DNA of 64,000 nucleotides from Thermoanaerobaculia bacterium (lineage in GTDB: Bacteria > Acidobacteriota > Thermoanaerobaculia > UBA5066). The notes beneath the pieces were generated by a model. It was given only the letters and a program-made list of their open reading frames with translations, searched no databases and was not told where the DNA came from. The stretch spans positions 1 through 64,000 of the forward strand of contig JAJVIN010000015.1 of NCBI GenBank assembly GCA_022071945.1, read 5' to 3'. This document shows positions 7,539-16,764 of this stretch, piece after piece. The position numbers were made by a program, and so were the translations under genes. Numbering within the stretch: the stretch's first letter is position 1; each line of letters begins with the position of its first letter.

Positions 7539-8594
7539 TTACTGGATGCTCGCCTTCTCGAGGACGAGATCGAGGACTTGGGACTTGACGTTGGCCGCCG
7601 TCCCGTTCGGGAGGAGCTGACTCGTGAAGTGGCCCTCCGCGGAGGTGCGTTCGCCGTGCATCTGGTGGTCGGCGAAGCTGCCGATGGCGTTGAAGAGGCT
7701 CCACGCGCTGTCGCCGCCGAGGTCCCGCTCGCGGTCGAGGTTCTGGAGGATGGTGGAGAGGATCCCGTCCCGCTTGATCCGGGCGCGCTCGGCCTTCTTC
7801 TGATCGGTGAGCGTCGTCTCCGCGAGCATGGCGTCGAGGTAGGAGCCGTTGGCCTGGGCGGTCTGACGGTCGATGATGGTCTCGGTGATGCCGCGGGCCA
7901 TGATGATGTCGACGGCCCGGTCGAGGACGTCGTGCTCCTCGGTGGAACTCATCTTCGTCTGCGCCATCGCGGCCACCTGAGCGTTCCACCGCTCCCGGAT
8001 GGCCTTGCATGCGGCGAGGGATCCCTTGGCTTCCTCGAGGCGCTGGGCGAAGGACTTGGTGTGGGTGAGCTGGATGCTCGGGTTACGGAGCCCGCGCTGT
8101 CTTCTGAGGGACAGGTTGAGGGTGTTCTGGCAGACCACGCGGACCTGGGTTGGGAAGATTCGGACCTTCTGGGTGCCGTCGTGGTTGTTGGTGAGGAGGA
8201 GGTAATCGATGAGCCTGTCGTCGCTCGAGACCTGGGTCTCGCCGATCTGGGCGAGGATGAAGATCGTCTTGCCGTTGCGGAGGCTCCCCGCGGACTCGTA
8301 GAAGACCTCGCCTCCGAGGACTTCATCCACCGCGGCGAACGCGGTAGCGTTCTGGACGGGCTCGTAGCTGCTTCCGACGACTCCGAGGACCCGTCCGTCC
8401 GACTGTCGGACGAGACCGAACTGGTCGTCGATGACGTCGCCATCGACGAGCTGGATTGACTGTTTCGCCACTGTCCAATCGAGCCCCGCCTGTGCGAGAG
8501 CCTCAGTTGACGTGGGCGCATGGTCGAGGACTATTCCGAGCCCATGCCATGCGGGTTTCGCGAAGAACATAGCGGTTTCCACTTCGTGTGCCAT
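7539..8594 (-). CDS. DUF932 phage/plasmid-type protein (TIGR03299-like)
   Basis: A 351-residue protein starting at MAHEVETAMFFAKPAWHGLG; this start is preferred over an in-frame upstream one because it matches the typical beginning of the family. The conserved AWHGLG, YEPVQN, LTNNHDGTQ and RVVCQNTL segments are the hallmarks of DUF932/TIGR03299 proteins, which are carried by phages, plasmids and integrative elements and are often near replication or recombination genes. The biochemical function is not known. The gene heads a leftward group with the clamp and ASCH genes. About 170 bp of non-coding DNA lies upstream, which probably carries the group's promoter. Confidence 0.8.
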   Translation of the reverse strand: MAHEVETAMFFAKPAWHGLGIVLDHAPTSTEALAQAGLDWTVAKQSIQLVDGDVIDDQFGLVRQSDGRVLGVVGSSYEPVQNATAFAAVDEVLGGEVFYESAGSLRNGKTIFILAQIGETQVSSDDRLIDYLLLTNNHDGTQKVRIFPTQVRVVCQNTLNLSLRRQRGLRNPSIQLTHTKSFAQRLEEAKGSLAACKAIRERWNAQVAAMAQTKMSSTEEHDVLDRAVDIIMARGITETIIDRQTAQANGSYLDAMLAETTLTDQKKAERARIKRDGILSTILQNLDRERDLGGDSAWSLFNAIGSFADHQMHGERTSAEGHFTSQLLPNGTAANVKSQVLDLVLEKASIQ

Positions 8595-8765
8595 TGTTGT
8601 TTTCCTCCGATACATAAATGTAATGTCCCGACAACGCCGTGTCATCGGTCGGAGGCCGGAAAAGCCACAATCACAAGCGAAATCGCCACTCCGTCCTACT
8701 GTGGCTAGTGGTCGATGTGGCCCGAATGCCGCGATGGTGTCGCGGCTACTTGCGGCCGGGCGCCA

Positions 8766-10562
8766 TCAGAGTTTCTCGAACCAAGTCTTGATCTTCAACG
8801 CCATGAGCGCGCGACGCTCATCAAGGAAGTCGTCGTAGGCTGGGGCCGCTTTGTCCAATAACGATTCCGGAACGCAGCTCATTCTGAGGTTGGCCCGCAG
8901 ATCGGCTTCCGACGTAATGCCACCATACTTTTTCTTCCCGCCGTTACACTGCGCAGCCAGTTCGGCAAAGTAGATCGCTGGCGACCTGTTCCCTATGGCG
9001 ATGTTGATCTCGCTCTGCGCCAGAACGAAGTTGGCGATCTGATTGTAGCGGGTGCGCGAGAACCCTTGGTCCTTCAGGTACTTTCTCGGATAGACGTGGT
9101 GAACGTCGCTTCTATTCAGCAGAAGGTCAAGAACGGTGATGTCCCGTGACAGGAACCCTTTGTCGCCCAGCTTCACTTGAGCCGCCTGATACACCAGGAA
9201 GTAGGGACTCTGAGCCGAGGAAGTGTCCATGAGCTGCGGCAGCATTCCCGTCCAGAAACTCGCTGGGAGTTCGTTCGCGAGGACCGACTCCGTGTACCGA
9301 GCCAGGCCTCGCGTCTCGATCTGACGAATATCGAAGTCAAACGAGGTCTCAGGACTCCCCGCATAACGTCCGCGGAGGACAGTCATGACGTACCACCGCC
9401 GGACCATTCGCTCCAGGTCCGCAGCTGGCATCCCCTCAGCGCGCCCGCGCAGGTAGAGGATGTAAGCAAAGTTGACGGCGTTCTGACCGCCGATCAGGCC
9501 ACTCGTGACGAAGCCAGCAGAGCGCAGGATCATCGTTAGGCGTTCAAAGTGCGTCTTGTTGATGAACGCCAAAATGCCCTTCTTCAGCTTCCCGAACGAC
9601 TCTTCGGCAATTGTCTCCTCGAACTGTTTGGTCTCGAAGTTGCGGCCTGAGAGCAGGGCAACAAGGTCCTGGAGCTTTCCGCGCCCGAACTCGGACGTGA
9701 ATGCGACCCGGAGCATGTCCGTGTAGGTCGGATCGTAGATGTCGTCGTTCGTGCCGGCGAGCCATCGCATCTGCGGAAGGAACTCTGAATTGGCGAACTC
9801 CGGATCCCCCTTTTCGATGCGGGGGAGGAACTCCGGCGCAACAGCGAGATGGCAGAAGTAGTCGATTGCCTTGCGCAACAGGTTCCCACCGTAGGTACCG
9901 TTGACCGCAATCTTCGACATCGCGAAGTCGGCCTGGGACAACTCGGTGCCGGCCGAGTTCACTCGGATGAAGATCTCCGTAACGGTTTCGATGTCGAGAT
10001 CGTCCGCTAGCTCGATCACACCGACGTGGTTGTTGATGATTTTCCGAAGACGCTCGATCGTCACGAAGATCTTCTCTTGTGACGCTCCAGTGTTTTTCTC
10101 GCAATAGGACGCCACGAGCTGAAAGAGACCGGTCTTGGGGGAGAAGACCTCCGCTACATCCTCGATCCACGCCGAGTTCTTTCCGGTCAAGGCGTTGGCC
10201 ACTTCGAAGCGCTCGTTCTGCGGATCAAAGGCAATCCTGATCCGGGTCGTTGCATAGTCCTTCGTGAGAACCTCAGAACCCAGAAGAGCCGCCATGAGGG
10301 CCGTCACGCGCTGCTGCCCATCGATGAGGATTCGCTTGCCGGCTGAAGGCGTTCCATCCTTCAGTCTCACGGTCGGATTGCGCCACGCGATCAGATACCC
10401 GATGGGGTAGCCCTGGTAAAGGGAGTCAAGCAGATTGCGGACCTTGATCGCGTCCCATACGAAGGGGCGCTGGATCTCTGGAATGGCAATCTCCCCGGAC
10501 TTTACCCAGGTCAGAAGAGTCTCAATCGGATGTGGTGTGACGGAGTATCGCTGAGTCGTCAT
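8766..10562 (-). CDS. GmrSD/BrxU-like type IV restriction protein (DUF262-DUF1524)
   Basis: A 598-residue protein. DUF262 at the N-terminus: QRPFVWD at about 31-37 and DGQQRVTAL at about 81-89, the nucleotide-dependent ParB-like module of GmrS. A DUF1524 HNH-type nuclease follows near the C-terminus: [11 protein letters not shown], then [24 protein letters not shown]. Fused GmrSD proteins cleave DNA carrying modified (for example glucosylated hydroxymethyl) cytosines, and the homologue BrxU works beside BREX on a characterised Escherichia fergusonii plasmid island. Here the start overlaps the GIY-YIG gene by ATGA, and that gene overlaps brxL, so this is the last gene of the BREX transcript. 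Its expected job is to attack phages whose modified DNA escapes BREX. Confidence 0.85.
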   Translation of the reverse strand: MTTQRYSVTPHPIETLLTWVKSGEIAIPEIQRPFVWDAIKVRNLLDSLYQGYPIGYLIAWRNPTVRLKDGTPSAGKRILIDGQQRVTALMAALLGSEVLTKDYATTRIRIAFDPQNERFEVANALTGKNSAWIEDVAEVFSPKTGLFQLVASYCEKNTGASQEKIFVTIERLRKIINNHVGVIELADDLDIETVTEIFIRVNSAGTELSQADFAMSKIAVNGTYGGNLLRKAIDYFCHLAVAPEFLPRIEKGDPEFANSEFLPQMRWLAGTNDDIYDPTYTDMLRVAFTSEFGRGKLQDLVALLSGRNFETKQFEETIAEESFGKLKKGILAFINKTHFERLTMILRSAGFVTSGLIGGQNAVNFAYILYLRGRAEGMPAADLERMVRRWYVMTVLRGRYAGSPETSFDFDIRQIETRGLARYTESVLANELPASFWTGMLPQLMDTSSAQSPYFLVYQAAQVKLGDKGFLSRDITVLDLLLNRSDVHHVYPRKYLKDQGFSRTRYNQIANFVLAQSEINIAIGNRSPAIYFAELAAQCNGGKKKYGGITSEADLRANLRMSCVPESLLDKAAPAYDDFLDERRALMALKIKTWFEKL

Positions 10563-11632
10563 GAATTTCCGCCTCGCTCGAGCGCCGCCGAAGCCAGCTG
10601 CACGCAGTGATATCTAGAGAAGGCGGTCGCTCTCTTTCTCATCACGCGAAGGACCAGGGTTCCAGCGGCTCTCTGCACACCGTCGTCCTCCAGGAGTTCC
10701 TGCATCTGCCGCTCCGTGCCGCCCCACAGACAGAACAAGTGCGGGCCCGCGTCTTTGTACTCCATCGGTAGGAACTCTATGTGTGGGAAAGCCCGCTGGA
10801 AGGCCCGCTTACTGCCGAAGTGCTGTATGAGTACGTCGGACGCCACGTTCAGGAACCCCCACATTTCACTCGTCCTGCGGTGCTCGGCAAAGGGTCCAAG
10901 CGCAAACGTCTCCATGAAGCCGACGTTCACGCAGAACAGTCTCGGCCAGTCTCTCGCGTTGGTTGACGGCAAACAGCTCACGGCCCAGAACGAGTATTCG
11001 GTGCTTCGCGGGAGAGGCACTGCCGCTCCGAGGTATCTTCCCAGGAGGCGCTGCGCGGCCTTCCCGAGTGGATGAGCCCCGAACGCCTTGAATCGGTCCT
11101 CGAACCTCTCTATCTGGGACTTCGGAAGGACCAGCCGCTCAGGCGTATCGCTCCGTCTGTTCGTCTCCCATGGGTTCGCGAGCCATCGGACTTGGGTCTC
11201 TGCGGGAACAACCAGTTCGAAATCCGAGTCCCCTTGAATCGTCGAAACGTGCTCGATATTCGTCAACCGAAGCCCCGCCCGCTCCGCAGCGTGGATCAAC
11301 TCCCGTTCTCTCGTGTCCAGATCCGACTGCCGTGTGGGAATGAACGAGAACGCCTCTATCGTTTCGTGAACTTGCCGGTGCTGAGCGAACCTCCGTACAA
11401 CGTCGACCGCCTGGCCTACATACGCCTTTCCCTTCGGAAGGATCAGGAGATAGATTCCGCACCTGCTCTTAGACTTGCCAAAGAGATGAGCTATGGTCCG
11501 TAGCGTTCCAACCGGCGTCGGTTCTGGAAACCCCAATGCCACTGCTTTGCCGTACAGGGGAGGGATGGCCTTCGAGTCGTCCTTTGGCGGCCTTGGGGAC
11601 AGCGACCCGAGCCGTTGAGGCCTGCCCCCCAT
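10559..11632 (-). CDS. GIY-YIG nuclease-domain protein downstream of brxL
   Basis: A 357-residue protein read from the ATG that overlaps the brxL stop (TGATG). Residues about 57-130 form a GIY-YIG domain: GIYLL (59-63), YVGQA (71-75), Arg80/81, Glu109/111 and Asn125 are in place, so the active site looks intact. The remaining ~225 residues (WALSCLPST-like segment, [15 protein letters not shown]) have no function I recognise and may recognise the target. GIY-YIG domains cut DNA in homing endonucleases, some restriction enzymes and defence proteins. The gene is translationally linked to brxL upstream and to the DUF262-DUF1524 gene downstream, so it is probably a BREX-linked effector and not a wandering homing nuclease. 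Confidence 0.75.
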   Translation of the reverse strand: MGGRPQRLGSLSPRPPKDDSKAIPPLYGKAVALGFPEPTPVGTLRTIAHLFGKSKSRCGIYLLILPKGKAYVGQAVDVVRRFAQHRQVHETIEAFSFIPTRQSDLDTRERELIHAAERAGLRLTNIEHVSTIQGDSDFELVVPAETQVRWLANPWETNRRSDTPERLVLPKSQIERFEDRFKAFGAHPLGKAAQRLLGRYLGAAVPLPRSTEYSFWAVSCLPSTNARDWPRLFCVNVGFMETFALGPFAEHRRTSEMWGFLNVASDVLIQHFGSKRAFQRAFPHIEFLPMEYKDAGPHLFCLWGGTERQMQELLEDDGVQRAAGTLVLRVMRKRATAFSRYHCVQLASAALERGGNS

Positions 11633-13680
11633 CAGGCACCCCCCAGCACCTTCATCGCCGCTGTCTTTGGGTCTCCGTAGAACGCCGGGTCGACGTGCTC
11701 GAGAACATCGGCACTCACGTCGAAGAAACTCCTCTTGTTCTCGATCGGGATCAGGGCCCGGCGGGCGCCGTTGTCCATCGCCACCCGGAGCGGCTCCGCA
11801 AGCGATCGGACCGCCTTGATGTTCCCCTGAACGCTCGTGTCGCCCAGGACGAGCAACGCGGGCTGGACACAAGTCCGCCTGAGGGCTGAGCAGAATGCGA
11901 TGAAGACCGCAACTCCGACCTCGGCCTCGGCCTTGTTGCCGATCAGGTCGATCACCTGAACATGAAAGTCCGAGGTGTCAACGTCGTGCCCCAGACCTAG
12001 CTCGACCTTCTTGGCGTTGAGATAAGCGAAGGCGCGTAGCGCGGATTCCTTCATCTCGCCCGAAAGGCCTCCCGCCATCTTGATCTTCCCGGTGCCCGCC
12101 GCGACGGACACTTCGACTCGGTAGATCCCGACCACGCTCTGGTCTGACACCCCCGCCGTGTAGACAGTCCCGGGCCCCGGAGGGTCCGCGGGGATGAGGT
12201 TTCGGCCTCCCTGCTCGGGAACGCCTACGAACTTCTCGAGACCACTCTCGCGGTCGATGTAGCTGAAGGAAGTCTGGTGGAACTCGAACGAGCCGAGCTT
12301 CTTGAGCTGCTCCTTCACCCGGCGGCGGCCTTCGAGCGCCAGCTCCACCAGTTCGGCCATCTCCTCTCGAGCGGCCTCACCGTGCGGATGGATCAACTTC
12401 ATCAGCCCAGAAAAGGTCTTCTGCACGGCTTTCCGGTCACGCTGAACGAGATGCGAGCCAAAGGCAAAGTCCCGCTCCACCACCTCTGTAAAGTTCAGCT
12501 TCCGCATCTCTCTGAGGGCCTCGGCGAGGTAGTCCACGACGAAACCGTAGTGGCTGCTGAAGAGTTCCGGCCGCATCTTCGGGATCTCCCAGCCCGGAAC
12601 GTACGTGTGCAACCGGTCGAGGAAGGCCATCGTCCGGACGTTCTCCGGGAGCGGCTCGAAGAGATGGCTCGATTGGACCAGAACATCTACCGGCCGGTTC
12701 GTGTTCCCGAAGAGCGCCAGGCTCGCCTCGCCGCTCGTTGCCTCGGACCCCCGCTGGAACTGCCCCGATTCGCAGAACGTCTGGAGCATCGGAATCAGCT
12801 CCTTCGGCATGTTCTTTAGCTCGGCAACTTCGTCGAAGGCGACGACGTCCCAGAGCTGGACGAGACCTTTTTGCCGTCCCGTGACATAGCCAAAGAGCGT
12901 CGCCACCGTGGGCGAGCCAGTGAGCAACGCGGCGTAAGGTGAGATCTCCTGGACGACGTAGCTCTTGCCCGTCCCTCGAGGTCCCAGCTCCACGAGGTTG
13001 AAATTCCTTTCACAGAGCGGGACGAGCCGGAGCAGAAAGAGGAGCTTCAGCCGGCGAGACATCTCCGCCGGTTCGTACCCCATGCTCCGCAGGGTCAGGT
13101 CGATCCACTCATCCGTCGTGAACTCTCGCCGGAGCCTCCGGTAGGTGTCGACGTCGAATGTGGCGATCTGTATCGGCGTGAGCCGCTCGATCCAGAAAGG
13201 GTTCTTCCCCTTCCCTTCCTCGTCGTACTCGAAGCGCATGTCCACTTGCGCCCAGATGCCCCCCATCAGCAGCCGTTCGTAGTCCCTGACGTACTGGGTT
13301 GGCACATGGATGAACTTGTTGCCGAAGTTCACGGCCTCGGCCCAGTAGTCCGAGTCGACGAGGCGCACCTTGATCTTGTCGATGAACGAATATCGGCCGT
13401 TTTCCTTGACCTTGCTCTGGGCTTTGGGTCCCTCGTCGGGCCGAATGTAGTTGTTCGCGAGCGTGTCGTTGACCACCTCGAGACCCATCTGGATCGCCAC
13501 CTCGTCGGACGAGGCACAGTACTTCCCCAGGAGGAACTCCAGAACGAAGACCGGGACGTTCGTCCCGACCTTCACCTTTCGGACGAGGTCTTTTCGAACG
13601 ACTTTTCCCGCGAAGAGGCGATTGGCCTTCTCGTCGAGCGGGTCCCGGGCCGGGGCGCTTCCCATGAAGTCGGCTGTCAT
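11632..13680 (-). CDS. brxL: BREX BrxL, Lon-like AAA+ protein
   Basis: A 682-residue protein with the full BrxL plan: N-terminal BREX-specific region (YCASSDEVAIQMGL..., about 50-200), AAA+ core with Walker A GPRGTGKS and Walker B VVAFDEV, and a C-terminal Lon-protease-like domain (VGIYRVEVSVAAGTG to SALRRTCVQPALLVLGD). In true Lon the catalytic Ser sits in a GPSAG-like loop; here the equivalent loop reads NKAEAEVG, without the serine, in line with BrxL being a DNA-binding motor rather than a protease. BrxL is required for phage restriction in type I BREX. The gene starts 2 bp after the pglZ stop and overlaps the GIY-YIG gene. Confidence 0.92.
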   Translation of the reverse strand: MTADFMGSAPARDPLDEKANRLFAGKVVRKDLVRKVKVGTNVPVFVLEFLLGKYCASSDEVAIQMGLEVVNDTLANNYIRPDEGPKAQSKVKENGRYSFIDKIKVRLVDSDYWAEAVNFGNKFIHVPTQYVRDYERLLMGGIWAQVDMRFEYDEEGKGKNPFWIERLTPIQIATFDVDTYRRLRREFTTDEWIDLTLRSMGYEPAEMSRRLKLLFLLRLVPLCERNFNLVELGPRGTGKSYVVQEISPYAALLTGSPTVATLFGYVTGRQKGLVQLWDVVAFDEVAELKNMPKELIPMLQTFCESGQFQRGSEATSGEASLALFGNTNRPVDVLVQSSHLFEPLPENVRTMAFLDRLHTYVPGWEIPKMRPELFSSHYGFVVDYLAEALREMRKLNFTEVVERDFAFGSHLVQRDRKAVQKTFSGLMKLIHPHGEAAREEMAELVELALEGRRRVKEQLKKLGSFEFHQTSFSYIDRESGLEKFVGVPEQGGRNLIPADPPGPGTVYTAGVSDQSVVGIYRVEVSVAAGTGKIKMAGGLSGEMKESALRAFAYLNAKKVELGLGHDVDTSDFHVQVIDLIGNKAEAEVGVAVFIAFCSALRRTCVQPALLVLGDTSVQGNIKAVRSLAEPLRVAMDNGARRALIPIENKRSFFDVSADVLEHVDPAFYGDPKTAAMKVLGGA

Positions 13681-13681
13681 T

Positions 13682-16201
13682 TCACACCCCCAGATTGAGC
13701 GGGATAGGTCCCGGTGAGCGGTAGAGTTCGGCGTCGGTCGCCGGGTCGAGGAAGACCAGGCGGACCTCCTTCACGGTGTCGTCCGTCAGACGGAGAGCAA
13801 GAACGGTCGGTACATCGGGTTTGAGCGTTACCGTCCCGGCATCCCGATCAAAAGCCGCCGCATTGATTGCCCCGAAGAGTCCGCCCACTCGGCGACCCTC
13901 GGAGATCAGCACGGGAACGAGGTGAGCTTCGAACAGGCTCTGGGCATGCACGGAGATCATCCGGTTCGTAATCTCGGCGGGAACGCTGCTCACCTGCACT
14001 GCAGCCGAAGTCGCAGGCTGAACAGCCGCGCCGGGCATCTTGATGTTCAGAACCGGCACGATGAGTTCCTGAAGAGACGGGCCTCCGTGGTGGAACGCGA
14101 GATCGCCCCCCGCCTTGAAGACCCCGCCCCCCTCGGGGAAGACGAACTCGAGCGTCGAGTCGTATCCGAGGGCCGATGCCGGTACTCGAACCGTCCCTGA
14201 CGGGGTCGTCCCTCCCCGGCCGATCCAACAGCGCCGGTGAAGTTCCACCGTCGCGCCTCCTGGGGAACCGGTCCGCATCGCCTCATCGCGCCCAGCTGCA
14301 AAGAACACGTGGCCATGGTCGGCGGTGACCACCGACCGGACGACTCCGGCAGCCGCGAGCTTCCTGATGGCGCGCACAAGGTTGTCGATGACCGTATCCA
14401 TAACCTGCCGGGCCTGGAAGGAGTGTCCCGATTCGCCGGCCTGATCGATCTCCTGCGACCGGACGATGACGACCTGCGCGTCCTCGACCTTCTTTTTGAC
14501 CTTGCTTGCCGTAAGGCTCAGGAGGTCGTCGAGGGTGACGTCGACAAGATTCGGCACGCGGGCCGCCGCGAATCTCTTACGCGCCGCCAGGTCGGGCAGG
14601 AACCCTCCTCCGATCCTTGCACCGAGCTTTCCGCCTTCCTCCGCAACGGAAAAGCTCCCGGAGGCCTCCGGCATCAGAGCCGCCATCCCGACCGGCGTGA
14701 TCGACGGCAAGGCCGCGACCGCCGGGCGCAGGCTGACATCCACTCCACCGGGCAGCCGCCCCGCAAGCTCAGTCCCCATCTCGAACCGCATGGCATCGAC
14801 AAGGAAGTACGCCACCGGTTTCGGCTGCGATGAAACGATCTCGGCGAAGATCCGCGTCTGGTGCAGAGTTCCTGGCACGGTCCAGCCAGCCTGCCGCAGC
14901 ACCCTCGTGAACCCCTGCGCCATCGCCTGCTGAGCGTCCTCGTAGGCTCTCCGAACGAGGCCGAGTGGCCTTTCCTCGGGTTCCTCCTCGAGGCCGGTCA
15001 GGAGCGCTTCCATACGCCGCTGGAGAAGGTCGAGCTGGTGCCAGCCATTCGTGGTGGTGTAGGCCTCCACCCACCGGGCCGGATCCGAGCCCAGCTTTGG
15101 CAGCGCCTGTCGAACGGACATGGCCTCCTTGCCCAGGAGGGCCATCCGCCGGCAGGCTTCCCAGTGCGCCTTCCGGACGACATCCCTTTCGAGCCAGAAA
15201 CTCCCCTCCCGCTCACTGACGATCGCAAGGGCCTCGTCCCAGCGCCCCGCCACGATCAGTTCGCCGCAATACGAGAGGAGGGCTCGCTCTTCAAACCGGA
15301 AGGTGTCTATGGCGCCGAGCGCTCCGGAGGGAACCATCGCGGCCTTCAGACCCAGCGCATGCTCGACCGTGCTAGCCAGGACCATGTAGGCGTCCCCGTG
15401 GGAGGCACGCAGGAGTTTCGCCATCGCCCGCACCGCTTCCTCCTCAGCCTTGGTCCCGGGCGCCGGGACGCTGGCGACGGACGGAGGCGGAGGGCAGCGC
15501 AGATCTAGCCGGAAATCGCCCGCCAGAACGTAGCGCGCGGTGATCGCCCGGAGCTTTGGGAGCGGTTCGTCCCCCGGAAGCTGCAACCCGAGCCGTGCGT
15601 GGACAAGCTTCACCAGCTCGGGACGCGCGCTATGGGACTCGATGTCGGCGTCTCTCGCGTCGCTCGCAAGCCAGGCGGCCAGGATGGCGTCGTTCCCGAG
15701 GCTTCCACCGAAAACCACCTTCAAGAGAGAAGGGCCCGCGTCCCCTTCGAGCGCCCGGACGATCTCGCCGTAAGTCACCGTCTCTGGCCCGAGCAGATCG
15801 TCAATGAGCCCGTCGGTGAACTTCTGCCGGAGAGCATTCCGAGCCAGGCGCTTGAGCTGTGGTTCGTAGCAGGTCCCTGCGAGTTCCAGCTCCATCAGGA
15901 GAGACCCTCTCCGGTCGCGCTCGACCCCAGGAACGTAGAGAAGGAGCGGGTCCGGAGTGTCCCTCGCGAAAAGCGGTTCGGCGGCGGCCCGGACCGCCAG
16001 GAAGGAACCAGCGAACTCGACGAGGGTTGCACGGCCTTCTCCGAGGACGATGCCGACAGGGTCCTTCGCGGAGTCCTGGCCTCCGCGAAGCTCCTTGATG
16101 AAGGGTTCGAATTCGCGGCGCGGGTCGTACCAGACGACGACCCGTCGCGCCTTGAGCTTCTCGGCGACCTGACGAGCGATGTATTCGTGAAACGGGTGCA
16201 T
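13682..16201 (-). CDS. pglZ: BREX PglZ, alkaline-phosphatase-superfamily protein
   Basis: An 839-residue protein of normal size for BREX type I PglZ. The PglZ domain of the alkaline phosphatase superfamily is visible in the second half: PVAYFLVDAMRFEMGTEL (metal-binding Asp), the TPVGMAALMPEA segment, and VVTADHGHVFFAAG (the DHGH metal-ligand motif). The N-terminal half begins VVVWYDPRREFEPF, also typical. PglZ is a core BREX component needed for both methylation and restriction and binds other Brx proteins; its enzymatic target is not established. The ATG overlaps the DUF4276 stop (TGATG), so it is read from the same polycistronic message as the embedded ATPase pair. Confidence 0.92.
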   Translation of the reverse strand: MHPFHEYIARQVAEKLKARRVVVWYDPRREFEPFIKELRGGQDSAKDPVGIVLGEGRATLVEFAGSFLAVRAAAEPLFARDTPDPLLLYVPGVERDRRGSLLMELELAGTCYEPQLKRLARNALRQKFTDGLIDDLLGPETVTYGEIVRALEGDAGPSLLKVVFGGSLGNDAILAAWLASDARDADIESHSARPELVKLVHARLGLQLPGDEPLPKLRAITARYVLAGDFRLDLRCPPPPSVASVPAPGTKAEEEAVRAMAKLLRASHGDAYMVLASTVEHALGLKAAMVPSGALGAIDTFRFEERALLSYCGELIVAGRWDEALAIVSEREGSFWLERDVVRKAHWEACRRMALLGKEAMSVRQALPKLGSDPARWVEAYTTTNGWHQLDLLQRRMEALLTGLEEEPEERPLGLVRRAYEDAQQAMAQGFTRVLRQAGWTVPGTLHQTRIFAEIVSSQPKPVAYFLVDAMRFEMGTELAGRLPGGVDVSLRPAVAALPSITPVGMAALMPEASGSFSVAEEGGKLGARIGGGFLPDLAARKRFAAARVPNLVDVTLDDLLSLTASKVKKKVEDAQVVIVRSQEIDQAGESGHSFQARQVMDTVIDNLVRAIRKLAAAGVVRSVVTADHGHVFFAAGRDEAMRTGSPGGATVELHRRCWIGRGGTTPSGTVRVPASALGYDSTLEFVFPEGGGVFKAGGDLAFHHGGPSLQELIVPVLNIKMPGAAVQPATSAAVQVSSVPAEITNRMISVHAQSLFEAHLVPVLISEGRRVGGLFGAINAAAFDRDAGTVTLKPDVPTVLALRLTDDTVKEVRLVFLDPATDAELYRSPGPIPLNLGV

Positions 16202-16764
16202 CAGTTCCCAGCCTCGGCGACCAGTCTCTGGACGCCGGAACAGAATGTGCGAAAGCTCCGGGATTGATTCCGCTTCGGGTCGAGAAGCGGGCCGATGAGC
16301 CGCGCTCCATGCCGCTTCTGATACTCGGGGATGAACCTCCGGAGAGACTCCACGGGTCGAACGATCCGGTCTGGATCGAGGAACACCTTCTTCGAGGCCT
16401 GTGCGCTCAGGTTCGGTTTGTCGAAGGCTCGAGCCACGGCGTTCCAGTCACCCACGATCCATGACTCCAGTTCCCGGCACGCAATTCGGACGAGCACCGG
16501 TGCGCGCGCACTCTCGTGAACCAACGACACTAGCCTCGCCTTCACCGCATCGCATGCCGCAGCGTCCTGATCGCGAAGGACAACGAACGCCGTCTCGGGG
16601 AGCCGCCATCCACGTAGCTTTCTGACGAGCTGCCGCTCCAGATCCTGCTTCCCTTCGAAGACCAGGTAGTAGACCTTCAGATCCGCGGGAAGAAGCCTCG
16701 GCAAGAGTCCTTGCAGAAGGTCCTTCGCCGAAAGCTCCTCGAGGAGAAAGACAAGATGCTTCAC
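16201..16764 (-). CDS. DUF4276 protein embedded in the BREX operon
   Basis: A 187-residue protein of the DUF4276 family: KHLVFLLEELSAKDLLQGLLPRLLP at the start, FEGKQDLERQL, FVVLRDQDAAACDAVK, CRELESWIVGDWNAVARAF, and a Lys-rich C-terminus. The acidic Glu (LLEE) and the Asp pair (RDQD) suggest a Toprim-like metal site, so a nuclease or nucleotide-processing effector is possible. The start codon shares ATGA with the preceding AAA ATPase gene. ATPase plus small Toprim-like partner recalls the OLD/PARIS type of anti-phage pairs. The function in this context is inferred. Confidence 0.8.
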   Translation of the reverse strand: MKHLVFLLEELSAKDLLQGLLPRLLPADLKVYYLVFEGKQDLERQLVRKLRGWRLPETAFVVLRDQDAAACDAVKARLVSLVHESARAPVLVRIACRELESWIVGDWNAVARAFDKPNLSAQASKKVFLDPDRIVRPVESLRRFIPEYQKRHGARLIGPLLDPKRNQSRSFRTFCSGVQRLVAEAGN

